From Spirochaetia bacterium (lineage in GTDB: Bacteria; Spirochaetota; Spirochaetia; Treponematales; Breznakiellaceae): a DNA stretch of 14,247 bases. Positions within the stretch are counted from its first letter, which is position 1. Each line of letters starts with the position of its first letter. The DNA lies in assembly GCA_025997595.1 (NCBI GenBank), contig BNUU01000041.1, forward strand, positions 1-14,247, in the 5' to 3' direction. The translations under genes and the position numbers were made by a program. Below, piece after piece: positions 14,228 to 14,247 of the stretch. The notes under the pieces were generated by a model. It was not told the DNA's origin. It did not search any database and saw only the letters and a program-made list of their open reading frames with translations.

Positions 14228-14247
14228 GGATGAGCGCTTTGTGACGG

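Noticed and set aside
14193..14247. Start of a divergent gene at the right edge
   Set aside because: The only ATG with nearby purines (14231) meets a TGA after four codons; no supportable coding frame in this short stretch.

Overview
The window most likely comes from a spirochaete, probably a gut treponeme; this is inference. The main support is the elongation factor G (7293-9383). Its P-loop (AHIDSGKTT) and following [14 protein letters not shown] block match the spirochaete/planctomycete/deltaproteobacterial 'spdEFG1'/mitochondrial EFG1 branch. Short lipoproteins with degenerate lipoboxes fit the same group. The left 2.1 kb is visibly richer in A/T than the rest and may have a separate history.

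Layout, left to right. (1) 1-456: end of an unrecognised plus-strand gene, convergent with rtcR (2121-478), a CARF-domain sigma-54 activator whose usual rtcBA targets are not in the window. (2) 4852-2183, minus strand: a ferrous-iron uptake operon feoA-feoB plus a 59-residue FeoB-associated Cys-rich membrane protein. Upstream are a good promoter, repeated TTGTTAR half-sites and a 5'-terminal hairpin that runs into the ribosome binding site. (3) 6056-4971, minus: a lipoprotein of the endonuclease/exonuclease/phosphatase (EEP) superfamily. (4) 6150-7160: the most unusual region. A small lipoprotein gene (6885-6373) with a 12-base poly-C tract inside its 5' coding region lies between two inverted copies of a structured element of about 117 bases. 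The two copies share 46 identical core bases but have different outer and inner helices, each self-complementary. All three non-Watson-Crick substitutions in the outer stems are G-U pairs when read in one orientation. (5) 7293-10088, plus: fusA (spdEFG1 type) and a RecA/KaiC-like P-loop ATPase, ending at an intrinsic terminator that lies inside the antisense coding sequence of the next gene. (6) 14071-10089, minus: a cytoplasmic GH38 alpha-mannosidase translationally coupled to a Cof-type HAD phosphatase, preceded by direct repeats and a perfect 18-bp palindrome.

Working together: feoA, feoB and the small Cys-rich protein form one Fe(II) import unit, probably under metal-dependent control. 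Mannosidase and HAD phosphatase form a likely mannoside-catabolism pair. fusA and the ATPase form a co-transcribed pair, the second of unknown role. No tRNA, rRNA, CRISPR array, transposase or integrase is visible. The two gaps longer than 300 bases hold the following: 6057-6372 has structured element copy A and a terminator; 6886-7292 has a ribosome binding site, two tandem 22-bp palindromic repeats, structured element copy B and a weak fusA promoter candidate.
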